Part shown: positions 16,547 to 25,372 of the stretch, piece after piece
How positions within the stretch are numbered: the stretch's first letter is position 1
How the letters are laid out: the number at the start of each line of letters is the position of its first letter
Assembly: GCA_000156295.1 (NCBI GenBank)
Contig: DS999222.1
Span: 268,966 to 332,965, forward strand
Length of the DNA stretch: 64,000 nt
Reading direction: 5' to 3'
Origin: a marine gamma proteobacterium HTCC2148
Lineage (GTDB): Bacteria; Pseudomonadota; Gammaproteobacteria; Pseudomonadales; Halieaceae
Notes under the pieces: generated by a model
Told to the model about the DNA's origin: nothing
The model's database searches: none
The model's input: only the letters and a program-made list of their open reading frames with translations
Translations under genes and position numbers: made by a program

Positions 16547-18091
16547 TCAAACCCTGAACTTGAATTTATATTTGTCTTCTTCTGCCCATACCTCGATGTC
16601 TTTGCCAATCGGGCTGTGATCTTTAGCCTGCGTCACGGTTACTTGATCAACGCTACTGGCAAAAAATCGTGCCCCTTTAGTATCGTGAGCTAAAACAACC
16701 ACCATATCATCGCGCTTTCGCTCAAAAATGATCGTGTAGGTTAAAATGGTGCCTGCAACCGGAGCGCTGCACTCAGGTACTGTCTCAATAGTTGATGTGT
16801 CAATGGCTGCGACGTCGAGTTCGCTATAGTCCAGGACGCTTATCGCTCTTTCTTGCACATTAGCACTAAGTACGACTGCAGCATGTTTGGACAGCTGCCC
16901 CCCATTGGCTGTCACCAGGCCTTGCTTTGTAGTGTTACGCAACTTTGTGACCATTTCGGCCAGAGCATGCATGCTGTAATTGTTGCCCGGTCCTCCGAAG
17001 AAAGGCAGTCCACCGGTAACAGTGAGTGGTCTTGGATCATCAGCAGTGATGCCCAGTGCATCTCTGACGGCCTCAACAGCACAGGGAAAGCAGCTGTAGA
17101 TATCAATAAGGTCTATGTCTTGCTGGGCGCAATTTGCTCGCTGCAGTGCTGTGCTCATAACGGCTTGCATTGCTTGTGAGGTGCCCGGATCGCTGCGCTC
17201 AAACAAGCAGTTATCGTTGCCTTCTGCATAGCCGAGTTGCAATACCCATTTATCGGGATCAATGCCCAGTTCCCTGGCTTTGCCGGCACTGATGAGAACG
17301 ATTGCCGCGGCTTGATTCACAGCATCCTGTGCCACCATCAACTTGTTGTAGGGCACGCATAGTGCGTAGTTGCCGTTGGCATCACTAATCAGGTCTTCTG
17401 CTTTATGGTCCTGGTAAAAATAAGCGAATGGGTTGTCACCAGCGACTTCACATAATGGGGTCAATAGCCGTGCCATTTGTTGGCGGTGGCTTTGCTCGTC
17501 ATTGCCTTGCTGATGCGCGCGCAAGTTCTCTATCAATGCGTAGTAATGCGCAGGAAGATACATGCCGCTGGCAAGCTCGGCCGGCGCGGCAAAGCGCTCG
17601 GTGTATTCGCGGCTGTCCAATGGGTGGTCGTAGTTTTCCGCCCAGTCAAGGTCTTTCCCGCTTCGTTGCGCATGGCGTTGACTGGCAATCGCCTCTGCGC
17701 CAGCGACCAAGGCGCAATCTATATCCCCGCGCGCAATGGCTCCAGAAAGTTCAGCGAGCAATTGCAGCGGTGAGTTGCCACCAACATTACTGTAAATGCG
17801 TTTTTTGGGATTAGCGCCCAGTCGTTGGGCAATCGATTGTGGTGGGTTGTTACTTCTGCCAAAAGGGCAGGCCCACAAAGGCGCAGAATCTGAAAACAGC
17901 CGAATCACAGCGATAGCATCAATGTCACTGGCTAGCAAAGCGCCACCTGCATCAGCTATGGCCGCGCTGCTGGCCCTGGCCGCCAGCTCCATTGGTGGAT
18001 GCAGTGACGGAGCGTCTTGCTTGTTCAGGTGCTCGGTGTACTGCCCTGCACCGACGAGAATGGGGGTATTATCCGGGAGCTGTTGATGCAT
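16547..18091 (-). CDS. Thiolase-like protein (TLP1/SCP-x-like acetyl-CoA acetyltransferase)
   Basis: A 514-residue thiolase-fold protein. TPILVGAGQYTEH at the N terminus, ALVAGAEAI (about 130-138) and the IDLIDIYSCFPCAVEAVRDA stretch (about 324-343) place it with thiolase-like proteins that carry an extra C-terminal domain (about 420-514, probably OB-like). At the usual nucleophile position the sequence reads SNVGGNSPLQLL, with Asn rather than Cys, so classical thiolysis by that Cys is doubtful. The late TGGLPFFGGPGNNYSMHALAEM segment holds the His region. It is divergent from the luciferase-like gene at 18206 and heads a lipid-type acid degradation block. It may act on a bulky acyl-CoA or have a different reaction. 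Confidence 0.75.
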   Translation of the reverse strand: MHQQLPDNTPILVGAGQYTEHLNKQDAPSLHPPMELAARASSAAIADAGGALLASDIDAIAVIRLFSDSAPLWACPFGRSNNPPQSIAQRLGANPKKRIYSNVGGNSPLQLLAELSGAIARGDIDCALVAGAEAIASQRHAQRSGKDLDWAENYDHPLDSREYTERFAAPAELASGMYLPAHYYALIENLRAHQQGNDEQSHRQQMARLLTPLCEVAGDNPFAYFYQDHKAEDLISDANGNYALCVPYNKLMVAQDAVNQAAAIVLISAGKARELGIDPDKWVLQLGYAEGNDNCLFERSDPGTSQAMQAVMSTALQRANCAQQDIDLIDIYSCFPCAVEAVRDALGITADDPRPLTVTGGLPFFGGPGNNYSMHALAEMVTKLRNTTKQGLVTANGGQLSKHAAVVLSANVQERAISVLDYSELDVAAIDTSTIETVPECSAPVAGTILTYTIIFERKRDDMVVVLAHDTKGARFFASSVDQVTVTQAKDHSPIGKDIEVWAEEDKYKFKFRV

Positions 18092-18205
18092 GAATTGGTC
18101 CTAAAGGGTGTTGGGTTACCGCAGTGAATTGCATTGCTGGCTTTGAGTGCATAGGATGGCATAATTGAAAAAAGCAGTACATCCTGTATTTTTAAGGAAA
18201 AGCAA

Positions 18206-19219
18206 ATGCCTGATTTTAAACTGGGCCTGGCCCAGGGATACTGGGGAGCAGCGCCTCATCCCAATTTTGTTGAAATTGCCCAAGAAGCTGAGCGTTTGGG
18301 CTTCGACTCGGTATGGTCTGCAGAGGCCTGGGGTAACGATGCCTTTACTCCCCTGGCCTGGATTGGTGCCCAGACTGAAAAAATCAAGTTAGGTACAGCG
18401 GTGGTGCAGTTGTCTGGGCGAACACCTACCTCCTGTGCCATGCATGCTCTCACTCTGGATATGCTTTCCAACGGCCGCTTTATGCTGGGGCTGGGCGTTT
18501 CTGGCCCGCAGGTGGTGGAAGGCTGGTATGGGCGTCCATTCCCCAAGCCTCTTGCCAGAACTCGTGAATACATCGATATCATCCGCCAGGTATTTGCTCG
18601 AGAAGGGCCGGTCACAAACGATGGCCCTCACTACCCGCTGCCTTACAAGGGCGAGGATGGCGCTGGCCTGGGTAAGTCTCTGAAACCTATTGTTCATCCC
18701 CTACGCAACCGTATTCCGATTTACATGGGGGCTGAAGGCCCAAAAAATATCGCTCTTGCAGCCGAGATTGCCGACGGTTGGTTGCCGCTTTTTTATAACC
18801 CCTATGATGAGAGCGTCTACTCACAGTCCCTGGAAAATGCTCCCGCAGATTTTGATATTGCACAGATGGTGAACGTGACGATCACCGATGATATTGAAGC
18901 AGGGCTGTTGGCCTTTAAATATTTTCTTAGCTTTTATATTGGGGGCATGGGTGCTAAAACCACCAACTTCCACAAAAATCTGTTTATTCGCATGGGCTAT
19001 GAGGCTGAGGCCGACAAAATTCAGCAGTTGTTCATGGAGGACAAACGCGATGAAGCCGCCCGTGTGATACCCGATGACTTGGCCGATGCGATGGCGCTGG
19101 TTGGCCCGGTAGATCGTATTCGGGATCGACTTCAGGCCTGGCGTGATTCCAGAGTTACAACAATGTTGGTGACGGCCAGTGACGTTGAGAGTCTGCGCGC
19201 GATTTCTGAAATATGGTAG
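18206..19219 (+). CDS. Luciferase-like (LLM class) F420-type oxidoreductase
   Basis: A 337-residue TIM-barrel flavin or F420 oxidoreductase. Patterns include FVEIAQEAERLGFDSVWSAE (about 22-41), IKLGTAVVQLSGRTPTS (about 60-76), FMLGLGVSGPQVVEGWYG (about 93-110) and IPIYMGAEGPKNIALAAEIA (about 172-191). It is full length for the family. It likely oxidises or reduces an intermediate of the pathway encoded next to it. The acyl-CoA synthetase gene starts 7 bases before its stop, so the two are translationally coupled and form one operon. The promoter must lie in the 114-base gap to the divergent thiolase-like gene. Cofactor (FMN or F420) cannot be decided. Confidence 0.85.
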   Translation: MPDFKLGLAQGYWGAAPHPNFVEIAQEAERLGFDSVWSAEAWGNDAFTPLAWIGAQTEKIKLGTAVVQLSGRTPTSCAMHALTLDMLSNGRFMLGLGVSGPQVVEGWYGRPFPKPLARTREYIDIIRQVFAREGPVTNDGPHYPLPYKGEDGAGLGKSLKPIVHPLRNRIPIYMGAEGPKNIALAAEIADGWLPLFYNPYDESVYSQSLENAPADFDIAQMVNVTITDDIEAGLLAFKYFLSFYIGGMGAKTTNFHKNLFIRMGYEAEADKIQQLFMEDKRDEAARVIPDDLADAMALVGPVDRIRDRLQAWRDSRVTTMLVTASDVESLRAISEIW

Positions 19220-20835
19220 ACGGGAACATGGCTAACTGGAATTTCGCCGAGGCTGTCTATCAACTGGGGGAAGGAGACTGCGCCGATCGTCCTGCCCTGA
19301 TTCACGATGGAAAGTCAGTTACTTATCGCGAGCTGCGTAGACGTGCCGTGGGAATAGGCAGTTACCTGCAAGCGCAGGGCCTCTTGCCGGGTGCCCATGT
19401 GGGCCACTACATGCGCAATTCCAATGCTTACATGGAATCGTTTGTTGGCGCTGGCCTCGCCGGACTCAGTCACGTGAACGTCAACTACCGTTACCAGGAC
19501 GAGGAGCTATTGGACCTGTGCAACGGGCTCGACCTGCAAGTGCTGATTTACGACGAGGATTTTACCGAGCGTGTTGAGCGAGTGCGATCCAGGTTGGAAA
19601 AAACCGTTTGTTTTATCTGCGTAGGCGGCAGTGGAAAAGACGCCAGAATAAGTGCTCTGTACGATTACAACGGCTCTGATTTTCAGCCTGCCACGAGCAG
19701 CGACGATCTTATTGTAATCGCAACGGGCGGTACTACCGGATTACCCAAGGGCGTGCAGTGGCGACACGAGGACATCTGGCGTAAGCAGAACGTCTCGACT
19801 GGGGTTGGCATGATATCCCTGGGCCTTGCGGAGCATCCGGCTCAGCTTGAAGAGCATGTTGCCAACGTGGCACGTCTGCCGCAGTCAGCGCCATTTTTGT
19901 GCCTTAGTCCACTGATGCATGGCGCCGGTTTGATGATGGCTATTATGCTGGTTGCGCAAGGTGTGCCGGTGGCCACGATTGCCGGGGAACGCTTCGATGC
20001 GGCGGTAGCCGTGCAGGCGATTAAAGACCTGGGCGTTGGCAGTGTGGTCTTGGTCGGTGACGCTTTTACTATGCCGCTGCTTGAGGTTTTGGATGTCAGG
20101 CCCGAAGAAGGCTTAATTGATTCGCTTAAGATGCTAGTGTCTTCTGGGGCTTCTCTCAGTAACGCTTGCAGGCAAGGGCTTTATCGACATCAGCCGGACT
20201 TAATTATTTTTGACTCCTTGGGTTCCACCGAGACCTCAGGCTATGCGGTGTGCACTCCGGAGGCGGGTGTATTCGCGCCTCAGCGCACCACCCGGGTGTT
20301 TGATGACGAACTGCAGGAAGTCGAGCCGGGTAGCGGTGTGGTGGGAATTGCCTACTCAGGTGGCAACATGCCCCGGGGCTATTACAATGCTCCGCAGGAG
20401 ACGGCCAATACTTTTGTCACTATTAACGGCGAGCGCTACGTGCGCACGGGTGACCGTTGCACGGTTCGCGCCGATGGCATGCTGGAGTTGCTGGGTCGCG
20501 ACAGCACCGTGGTTAATACTGGTGGTGAAAAAGTATATACCGTCGAAGTTGAACGGGTGTTGTTAGAGCACCCCGACATAGACGATGTCGTAGTGGTGGG
20601 GCTTCCCCACTCTCGATTTGGCAAGCAAGTGACGGCCGTGGTTCAGCGAACTGACAGAGATGACGCTTCTCTGGATATACAATCCATTCAAGCCTTTGCG
20701 GCTCAGAAGCTCGCAGACTATAAAATCCCCAGACTGATTTTCGCGGCGCAATCACTGAATCGGGCGCCCAATGGTAAGCCCGACTATCCGTTTGTTATGG
20801 ATTACGCCCAGCGCTGTCTCGACAGCATGAGTTAG
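19213..20835 (+). CDS. Acyl-CoA synthetase (AMP-dependent, FadD-like)
   Basis: A 540-residue ANL-superfamily acyl-CoA ligase that activates a carboxylic acid with ATP and CoA. Motifs in order: P-loop ATGGTTGLPKG (about 171-181), FDSLGSTETSG (about 334-344), YVRTGDR (about 410-416), LLGRDSTVVNTGGEKVYTVE (about 425-444, hinge) and PNGKPDY with the catalytic Lys near the C terminus (about 517-523). It overlaps the luciferase-like gene by 7 bases; an alternative start at ATG 19228 gives a common MANWNFAEA N terminus. The N-terminal part resembles synthetases of steroid side chains or long branched acids, but the substrate is inferred only from context (two acyl-CoA dehydrogenases and an aldehyde dehydrogenase follow). 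Confidence 0.88.
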   Translation: MVDGNMANWNFAEAVYQLGEGDCADRPALIHDGKSVTYRELRRRAVGIGSYLQAQGLLPGAHVGHYMRNSNAYMESFVGAGLAGLSHVNVNYRYQDEELLDLCNGLDLQVLIYDEDFTERVERVRSRLEKTVCFICVGGSGKDARISALYDYNGSDFQPATSSDDLIVIATGGTTGLPKGVQWRHEDIWRKQNVSTGVGMISLGLAEHPAQLEEHVANVARLPQSAPFLCLSPLMHGAGLMMAIMLVAQGVPVATIAGERFDAAVAVQAIKDLGVGSVVLVGDAFTMPLLEVLDVRPEEGLIDSLKMLVSSGASLSNACRQGLYRHQPDLIIFDSLGSTETSGYAVCTPEAGVFAPQRTTRVFDDELQEVEPGSGVVGIAYSGGNMPRGYYNAPQETANTFVTINGERYVRTGDRCTVRADGMLELLGRDSTVVNTGGEKVYTVEVERVLLEHPDIDDVVVVGLPHSRFGKQVTAVVQRTDRDDASLDIQSIQAFAAQKLADYKIPRLIFAAQSLNRAPNGKPDYPFVMDYAQRCLDSMS

Positions 20836-20841
20836 GTGGTA

Positions 20842-21318
20842 ATGAAAATGAAGAGAATTTTTTCTGCTCTTATCATCGCTTCAGTTAAAAACTGGACGCG
20901 CCCTAAAAAGCGCGCTTTATGGTTGGGTATTCATTAACATGGACAAGTTTGCAGCCGAGTTACCTGCTTATTTCGGGCGGGCTTGTACTTTACTACCACC
21001 CGGCGTCTCCGTCTCCATGGCGATGATCACACCATTGCCCCCATGGCAGTGAGGGTGTTATGTCAATTGGCCGGTGACGCTGAGCGACCCAAAGATGCAC
21101 CGCTGCATCGCTTGGGAGAGAGTGAGCTGTTCTCCGAGGCACCCGAGTTGGGTGTGTCTTTGGGAAGTATTTTTGACCATGACTTGTTCAATATGCCAAA
21201 AATCCAGAAAGGCATGCATAATGTAGAATCAGGAGAGCGAGTGGTGGCCAATAATCATGCAGTCCGTATTCGCCACTTCCACCAGACCCTGGATAAGTAC
21301 ATAAACGGCGAGTTATAA
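20842..21318 (+). pseudogene. Deletion scar: signal-peptide stump plus Rieske dioxygenase C-terminal stump
   Basis: Two unrelated pieces. First, an ATG at 20842 opens a 31-residue frame (MKMKRIFSALIIASV..., stop 20935-20937) that looks like a signal peptide whose gene has been cut off. Second, from about 20983 to the stop at 21318 the frame encodes only the C-terminal part of an aromatic-ring-hydroxylating dioxygenase large subunit: GDDHTIAPMAVRVL, ELGVSLGSIFDHDLFNMPKI and RIRHFHQTLDKYINGEL. The Rieske and iron-binding domains are absent and no good start is present. It is a fragment left by deletion inside the operon; it is co-directional with, and 40 bases before, the acyl-CoA dehydrogenase. 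Confidence 0.7.
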
Positions 21319-21358
21319 ATCGCCAGAGCGCTTAGCTCTAAAAACAAAAGGTGAAATT

Positions 21359-22573
21359 ATGAGTGACCACGCCCCGAGTGCCTCGGAGCTTGCAGATTTT
21401 CGTGCGGAAGTTTCCGGATGGTTGGAAGAGCACAATCCTGCTGATCCGGGGTTTCTTCTACCCCAGACATTTATGGAAGTTGGCAGTGACCAACAGCTGG
21501 ATTTTTTGCGAGAGTGGCAGCATAAATTGTGGAGCGCCGGTTATCTTGGGGTGCATTGGCCAGAACAATACGGTGGCCGTGGAATGCATCCGGCCTTCCA
21601 GAATGAGATCAATCGTGAATTGCGACGCCATAGAACCCCCATTACGTTTAACGTCATTGGATTGGGTTGGGCGGGCCCGCTGATTCTGGATATAGGGACC
21701 GAAGAGGATAAGGCCAAATACATCAAGGGCATTCTCAGTGCAGAGGATATATGGTGCCAGGGCTTTTCTGAACCAGATCATGGATCTGATCTGGGCAACG
21801 CCCAGACTCGCGCTGTCCGTGACGGTGATGATTACATCGTCAACGGCAGCAAAATATGGACGACCATGGGTAACTATGCCAAGTACATGATTTTGCTAGC
21901 GCGCACAGACCCCACTACGAAGCGCAAGTATGATGGTCTTTCCTTCTTCCTTTCTCCGATGCATGGAACCGGAATCGATACCCGGCCGATTCAAAAAATT
22001 ACAGGCGAGTACGGATTTACGGAAACGTTTTTTACCGATGCACGCATTCCCGCCAGCTGTCTTATCGGTGGCGAAGGAAACGGTTGGCGAGTGGCGATGC
22101 AAACCCTGCAATACGAGCGTGGTGCAGCAGCAGGCGCCGCAGGCGGACAAGTACAGGTGCGAGTGAGTATTGCAGACCTGATTGATGAGGTGCGTTCAGT
22201 GAAGCGAGACGGAGCACCCTTGTTGGAAGACCCGGTTGTTCGCGACAGGCTGGTGCAGCTGATCATGGACGAAAAGGCCCTGGGGTTGGCGGACAAACGT
22301 TCAACACTTGGTGATCTCAATTCCGATTATCCAATGTCGCTGCTCTTGTCTTATAAATTGCGCGTCAGCGAATACCAGCGGCGCATGCGCCAGTACGGGC
22401 TGGAAATACAAGGGGGGCTAGGTGGCCTCTATGTGGGTGATGAGGATACGATTGCTGGCGGTTTCTGGCAGCGGGCGTATTTCAATAATTTTGCCACGAC
22501 TATCGGCGGCGGAACTTCGCAAATACAGTGCAATATTATTGGTGAGCAGGTCTTGGGCCTGCCCAAGAGCTGA
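21359..22573 (+). CDS. Acyl-CoA dehydrogenase, probable alpha subunit of a heteromeric pair
   Basis: A 404-residue FAD-dependent acyl-CoA dehydrogenase. Typical stretches are LGVHWPEQYGGRGMHPAFQN (about 60-79), WCQGFSEPDHGSDLGNAQTR (about 132-151), the FAD-side KIWTTMGNYAKYMILLARTD and the C-terminal IGGGTSQIQCNIIGEQVLGL. The position of the usual YEGT/Glu catalytic base reads GGGT, so the base must come from elsewhere, as in other long-chain or heteromeric members. The next gene, 10 bases downstream, is a second smaller dehydrogenase, an arrangement known for alpha2beta2 enzymes of steroid and branched-acid degradation. Start ATG 21359 with AGGTGAA upstream. It introduces the alpha-beta double bond in an acyl-CoA. 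Confidence 0.88.
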   Translation: MSDHAPSASELADFRAEVSGWLEEHNPADPGFLLPQTFMEVGSDQQLDFLREWQHKLWSAGYLGVHWPEQYGGRGMHPAFQNEINRELRRHRTPITFNVIGLGWAGPLILDIGTEEDKAKYIKGILSAEDIWCQGFSEPDHGSDLGNAQTRAVRDGDDYIVNGSKIWTTMGNYAKYMILLARTDPTTKRKYDGLSFFLSPMHGTGIDTRPIQKITGEYGFTETFFTDARIPASCLIGGEGNGWRVAMQTLQYERGAAAGAAGGQVQVRVSIADLIDEVRSVKRDGAPLLEDPVVRDRLVQLIMDEKALGLADKRSTLGDLNSDYPMSLLLSYKLRVSEYQRRMRQYGLEIQGGLGGLYVGDEDTIAGGFWQRAYFNNFATTIGGGTSQIQCNIIGEQVLGLPKS

Positions 22574-22583
22574 GGGGCGGCTT

Positions 22584-23714
22584 ATGAAGAAGAGTAATAT
22601 GGCCATAGGCCTCAGTGAAGAGCAGGGTATGCTGTTGGATACGGCTCGTGAGTTCTGCCGAGATCGGTCTGCGATTCCCGCAGTGAGGGCTTTGCTGCAG
22701 TCTGAGAGTGGTTTCGACGCTCAAGTCTGGCAGGAAATCGCCGAACTGGGTTGGTTAGGGGTGGCTGTCAGTGAGGCACATGGAGGCTCAGGCCTGGGTA
22801 TGGGTAGTGCAATACCGATTGTGGAGTGCATGGGTAAAAGACTTCTCAGCACACCTTACATTACGACATTGCTGGTAGCCGAGGCGCTACAGCGAGCTCA
22901 ATCCCATGCTTTGTGCGAGCGTCATTTGCCCGCAATTGTGGGTGGGCAAATCGCCACTCTGGCCCTATTGGAGTCAGAGGATTGGGGAGAGGAAACAATT
23001 GAGCTGACGGCTAGCGATGCCGGAGGGGACTTGCAGCTCGCCGGCAGCAAGACCCAGGTCGCGTATGCTGCGCAAGCCGAACTGTTTCTGGTGTCTGCCA
23101 CCTATCAAAATGAGGCAAGGCTGTTGCTGGTGCCTGCATCCGCGCTGGGTGAAGGAGCGGTTCGTCGGCAAACTAACATCGATGAAACCCGCCGCAGCTC
23201 GCGAGTGGACTTTACCGGCGCAACTGTCAGCTCTGATCACCTGTTATCGGGAGATGCGGCTGCGATTATTCGGGACCTTCGCCTGCTGGGTGCACTGCTT
23301 TATGCAGCGGAGGCTGCGGGTAGTACCGCGGCCTGTATGGATCTAACGGTCGATTACCTGAAAACGCGCAAACAATTTGGACACCTAATTGGTTCTTACC
23401 AGTCCCTCAAGCATCCTATGGTGGAGGTGCTATGCGACATGGATAACGCCCGTTCGTTTGTGTATCACGCGGCCACACTGGTGTCGGAAGCCAGTTTGGA
23501 TGAAGATGCAGAATCTGCCTGTCGCATGGCCAAGGCCCAGGCCAGTGAAGCGCTCAAGTTTGCTGCTGATCGAGCTGTCCAGTTTCACGGCGGTATGGGC
23601 TTCACCTATGAATGCGATGCACAGCTTTACATTCGCCGCGCCCAGTGGTCTCAGCAGGCCTTTGGCGATGCCTACCACCATCGCAAACGCCTTGCATCGT
23701 TGTTGCTCGACTGA
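22584..23714 (+). CDS. Acyl-CoA dehydrogenase, probable beta subunit of the pair
   Basis: Start ATG 22584 with GAGGGG in front; the frame is open further upstream into the previous gene, but that is not used. The 376-residue product follows the short acyl-CoA dehydrogenase pattern: GLSEEQGMLLDTAREFCRD at the start, LGWLGVAVSEAHGGSGLGMG (about 48-67), a middle domain with KTQVAYAAQAELFLVSA, the TVDYLKTRKQFGHLIGSYQS helix (about 256-275) and AVQFHGGMGFTYECDAQLYI (about 332-351). This class often lacks full FAD binding alone and forms alpha2beta2 with a partner such as the gene just upstream. A long palindromic terminator follows. Confidence 0.87.
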   Translation: MKKSNMAIGLSEEQGMLLDTAREFCRDRSAIPAVRALLQSESGFDAQVWQEIAELGWLGVAVSEAHGGSGLGMGSAIPIVECMGKRLLSTPYITTLLVAEALQRAQSHALCERHLPAIVGGQIATLALLESEDWGEETIELTASDAGGDLQLAGSKTQVAYAAQAELFLVSATYQNEARLLLVPASALGEGAVRRQTNIDETRRSSRVDFTGATVSSDHLLSGDAAAIIRDLRLLGALLYAAEAAGSTAACMDLTVDYLKTRKQFGHLIGSYQSLKHPMVEVLCDMDNARSFVYHAATLVSEASLDEDAESACRMAKAQASEALKFAADRAVQFHGGMGFTYECDAQLYIRRAQWSQQAFGDAYHHRKRLASLLLD

Positions 23715-23722
23715 CTCTTGGA

Positions 23723-23753
23723 AGCACCTTGCCGGATCCGGTAAGGTGCTTTT
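23723..23753 (+). terminator. Long palindromic terminator closing the acyl-CoA dehydrogenase operon
   Basis: A 28-base near-perfect palindrome (23723-23750, AGCACCTTG...AAGGTGCT, one mismatch pair) ending in four T. The aldehyde dehydrogenase gene begins 160 bases further on and is thus probably transcribed separately or by read-through. Confidence 0.7.
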
Positions 23754-23913
23754 CAACCAGGTGCTTGCCTCCGTCATTCTACGGATTGGCTGGAACTTGC
23801 GAGCGATGCTATATTCCCAACCCCAACTGAAAACTTATGACTCCGGCGGAGCCGTCAGGGGCATGAGATTTCCCAAACCAACCGATACAGGCAGCTGCTG
23901 CTGGAGATGAACG

Positions 23914-25338
23914 ATGAGAGTCTACGATAAGTTTTATATTAATGGTGAGTGGGTCGACCCGGTGACGCCAAAGTCCCTGGATGTTATTAATCCAGCTAAC
24001 GAGCAGGTGTGTGCCACTATTTCCATAGGCTCTGCAGCAGATGTCGATAAGGCTGCCATGGCCGCCAGAAATGCATTTGCCACCTTTGGTCGCAGCGCCC
24101 GTGAAGAGCGTATTGCCATTCTTGCAGCGCTGGTAGAGACCTATCAGAAGCGCTTAACTGATATTGCCGACGCCATTTCTGATGAGATGGGTGCGCCATC
24201 TAAACTCGCCATCGAAGCACAGGCCGCTTCTGGTCTTGGGCATCTCGCCACTGCGCTGGAAATTCTGCAGAGCTACGAGTTTGAAGAGATGGCTGGTAAC
24301 AGCCGAATTATCAAGGAGCCGATTGGCGTTTGCGGCATGATCACTCCGTGGAACTGGCCCATGAACCAGATTACATGCAAAGTGGGGCCAGCACTGGCAG
24401 TGGGCTGTACCGTTGTGCTTAAGCCCTCTGAGGTTGCACCTCTGTCGGGTTATTTGTTCGCCGAAATCGTTGACGAGGCGGGTGTTCCTGCTGGCGTGTT
24501 TAATATGGTTAATGGTGATGGACCGGGTGTAGGAACAGCAATCTCCGGCCACCCCGAAATTGATATGGTTTCTTTCACCGGTTCAACGCGAGCGGGATCC
24601 CTGGTTGCGCAAAATGCCGCTCCCAGTATCAAGCGAGTCACTCAGGAGTTGGGCGGGAAGTCGCCCAATATTCTGTTGGACGATGTCAATCTTGAAGAGG
24701 CCGTCACTCGGGGCGTCATGCATATGTACAACAACACCGGGCAATCCTGTAACGCGCCCTCACGTATGTTGATACCTCGGGCGCAGATAGCAGCGGCAGA
24801 GGCAATTGCTGCCAAAGTGACCGAGTCTGTGGTCGTCGGCGATCCCAAAGCCGAAGCTACTACTATGGGCCCGGTGGTTAGCGAGGTGCAGTTCAACAAG
24901 ATTCAGGGATTGATTCAAGCCGGCATAGACGAGGGCGCAACCCTGGTTTGCGGCGGTGCAGGTCGTCCGGACGGCCTGGAACACGGCTACTTCATTAAGC
25001 CAACGGTGTTCAGTAATGTCAGTAACGACATGACCGTCGCTAAAGAGGAAATTTTTGGCCCAGTGCTGGTGATGATGCCTTATGACAGTATTGAAGAGGC
25101 GATTAGCGTTGCCAACGATACGCCCTATGGCCTCGCCGGATATGTGCAGGGCAACAACATGGACGCGGTGATGAATGTTGCATCACAGATCCGGGCGGGC
25201 AATATCAATATCAATGGCGGCTCTGGTGATTTACATACGCCTTTCGGCGGTTATAAGCAGTCCGGAAATGGCAGGGAATGGGGTGCACATGGCTTCACCG
25301 ATTACCTGGAAGTAAAAGCTCTGTCTGGCGCAGCCTGA
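23914..25338 (+). CDS. Aldehyde dehydrogenase family protein
   Basis: A full-length 474-residue NAD(P)-dependent aldehyde dehydrogenase. The catalytic set is present: N146 in TPWNWP, E245 in QELGGKSPN, C279 in NTGQSCNAPSR, and the NAD-binding FTGST (221-225). The C-terminal EIFGPVLVMMPYDSIEEAI is typical. It oxidises an aldehyde to the acid. Its place directly behind the acyl-CoA dehydrogenase pair, on the same strand, suggests that it feeds acids (for example from alcohols or side-chain cleavage) to the acyl-CoA synthetase at 19213. The start has the usual spacing to GGAGATGA. No substrate can be assigned. Confidence 0.9.
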   Translation: MRVYDKFYINGEWVDPVTPKSLDVINPANEQVCATISIGSAADVDKAAMAARNAFATFGRSAREERIAILAALVETYQKRLTDIADAISDEMGAPSKLAIEAQAASGLGHLATALEILQSYEFEEMAGNSRIIKEPIGVCGMITPWNWPMNQITCKVGPALAVGCTVVLKPSEVAPLSGYLFAEIVDEAGVPAGVFNMVNGDGPGVGTAISGHPEIDMVSFTGSTRAGSLVAQNAAPSIKRVTQELGGKSPNILLDDVNLEEAVTRGVMHMYNNTGQSCNAPSRMLIPRAQIAAAEAIAAKVTESVVVGDPKAEATTMGPVVSEVQFNKIQGLIQAGIDEGATLVCGGAGRPDGLEHGYFIKPTVFSNVSNDMTVAKEEIFGPVLVMMPYDSIEEAISVANDTPYGLAGYVQGNNMDAVMNVASQIRAGNININGGSGDLHTPFGGYKQSGNGREWGAHGFTDYLEVKALSGAA

Positions 25339-25372
25339 ACCGGGGTTTAACAGCAGGCCGGCTGGAAAGGCG

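Noticed and set aside
16360-16608. A minus-strand frame crossing into the thiolase-like gene, looking slightly like a transposase tail
   Set aside because: The resemblance is too weak (a few residues), and most of it is in a shifted frame of the thiolase gene end.
23389-23910. A 173-codon frame over the acyl-CoA dehydrogenase end and the gap behind
   Set aside because: It is out of frame with the dehydrogenase and crosses its terminator; composition is not protein-like.
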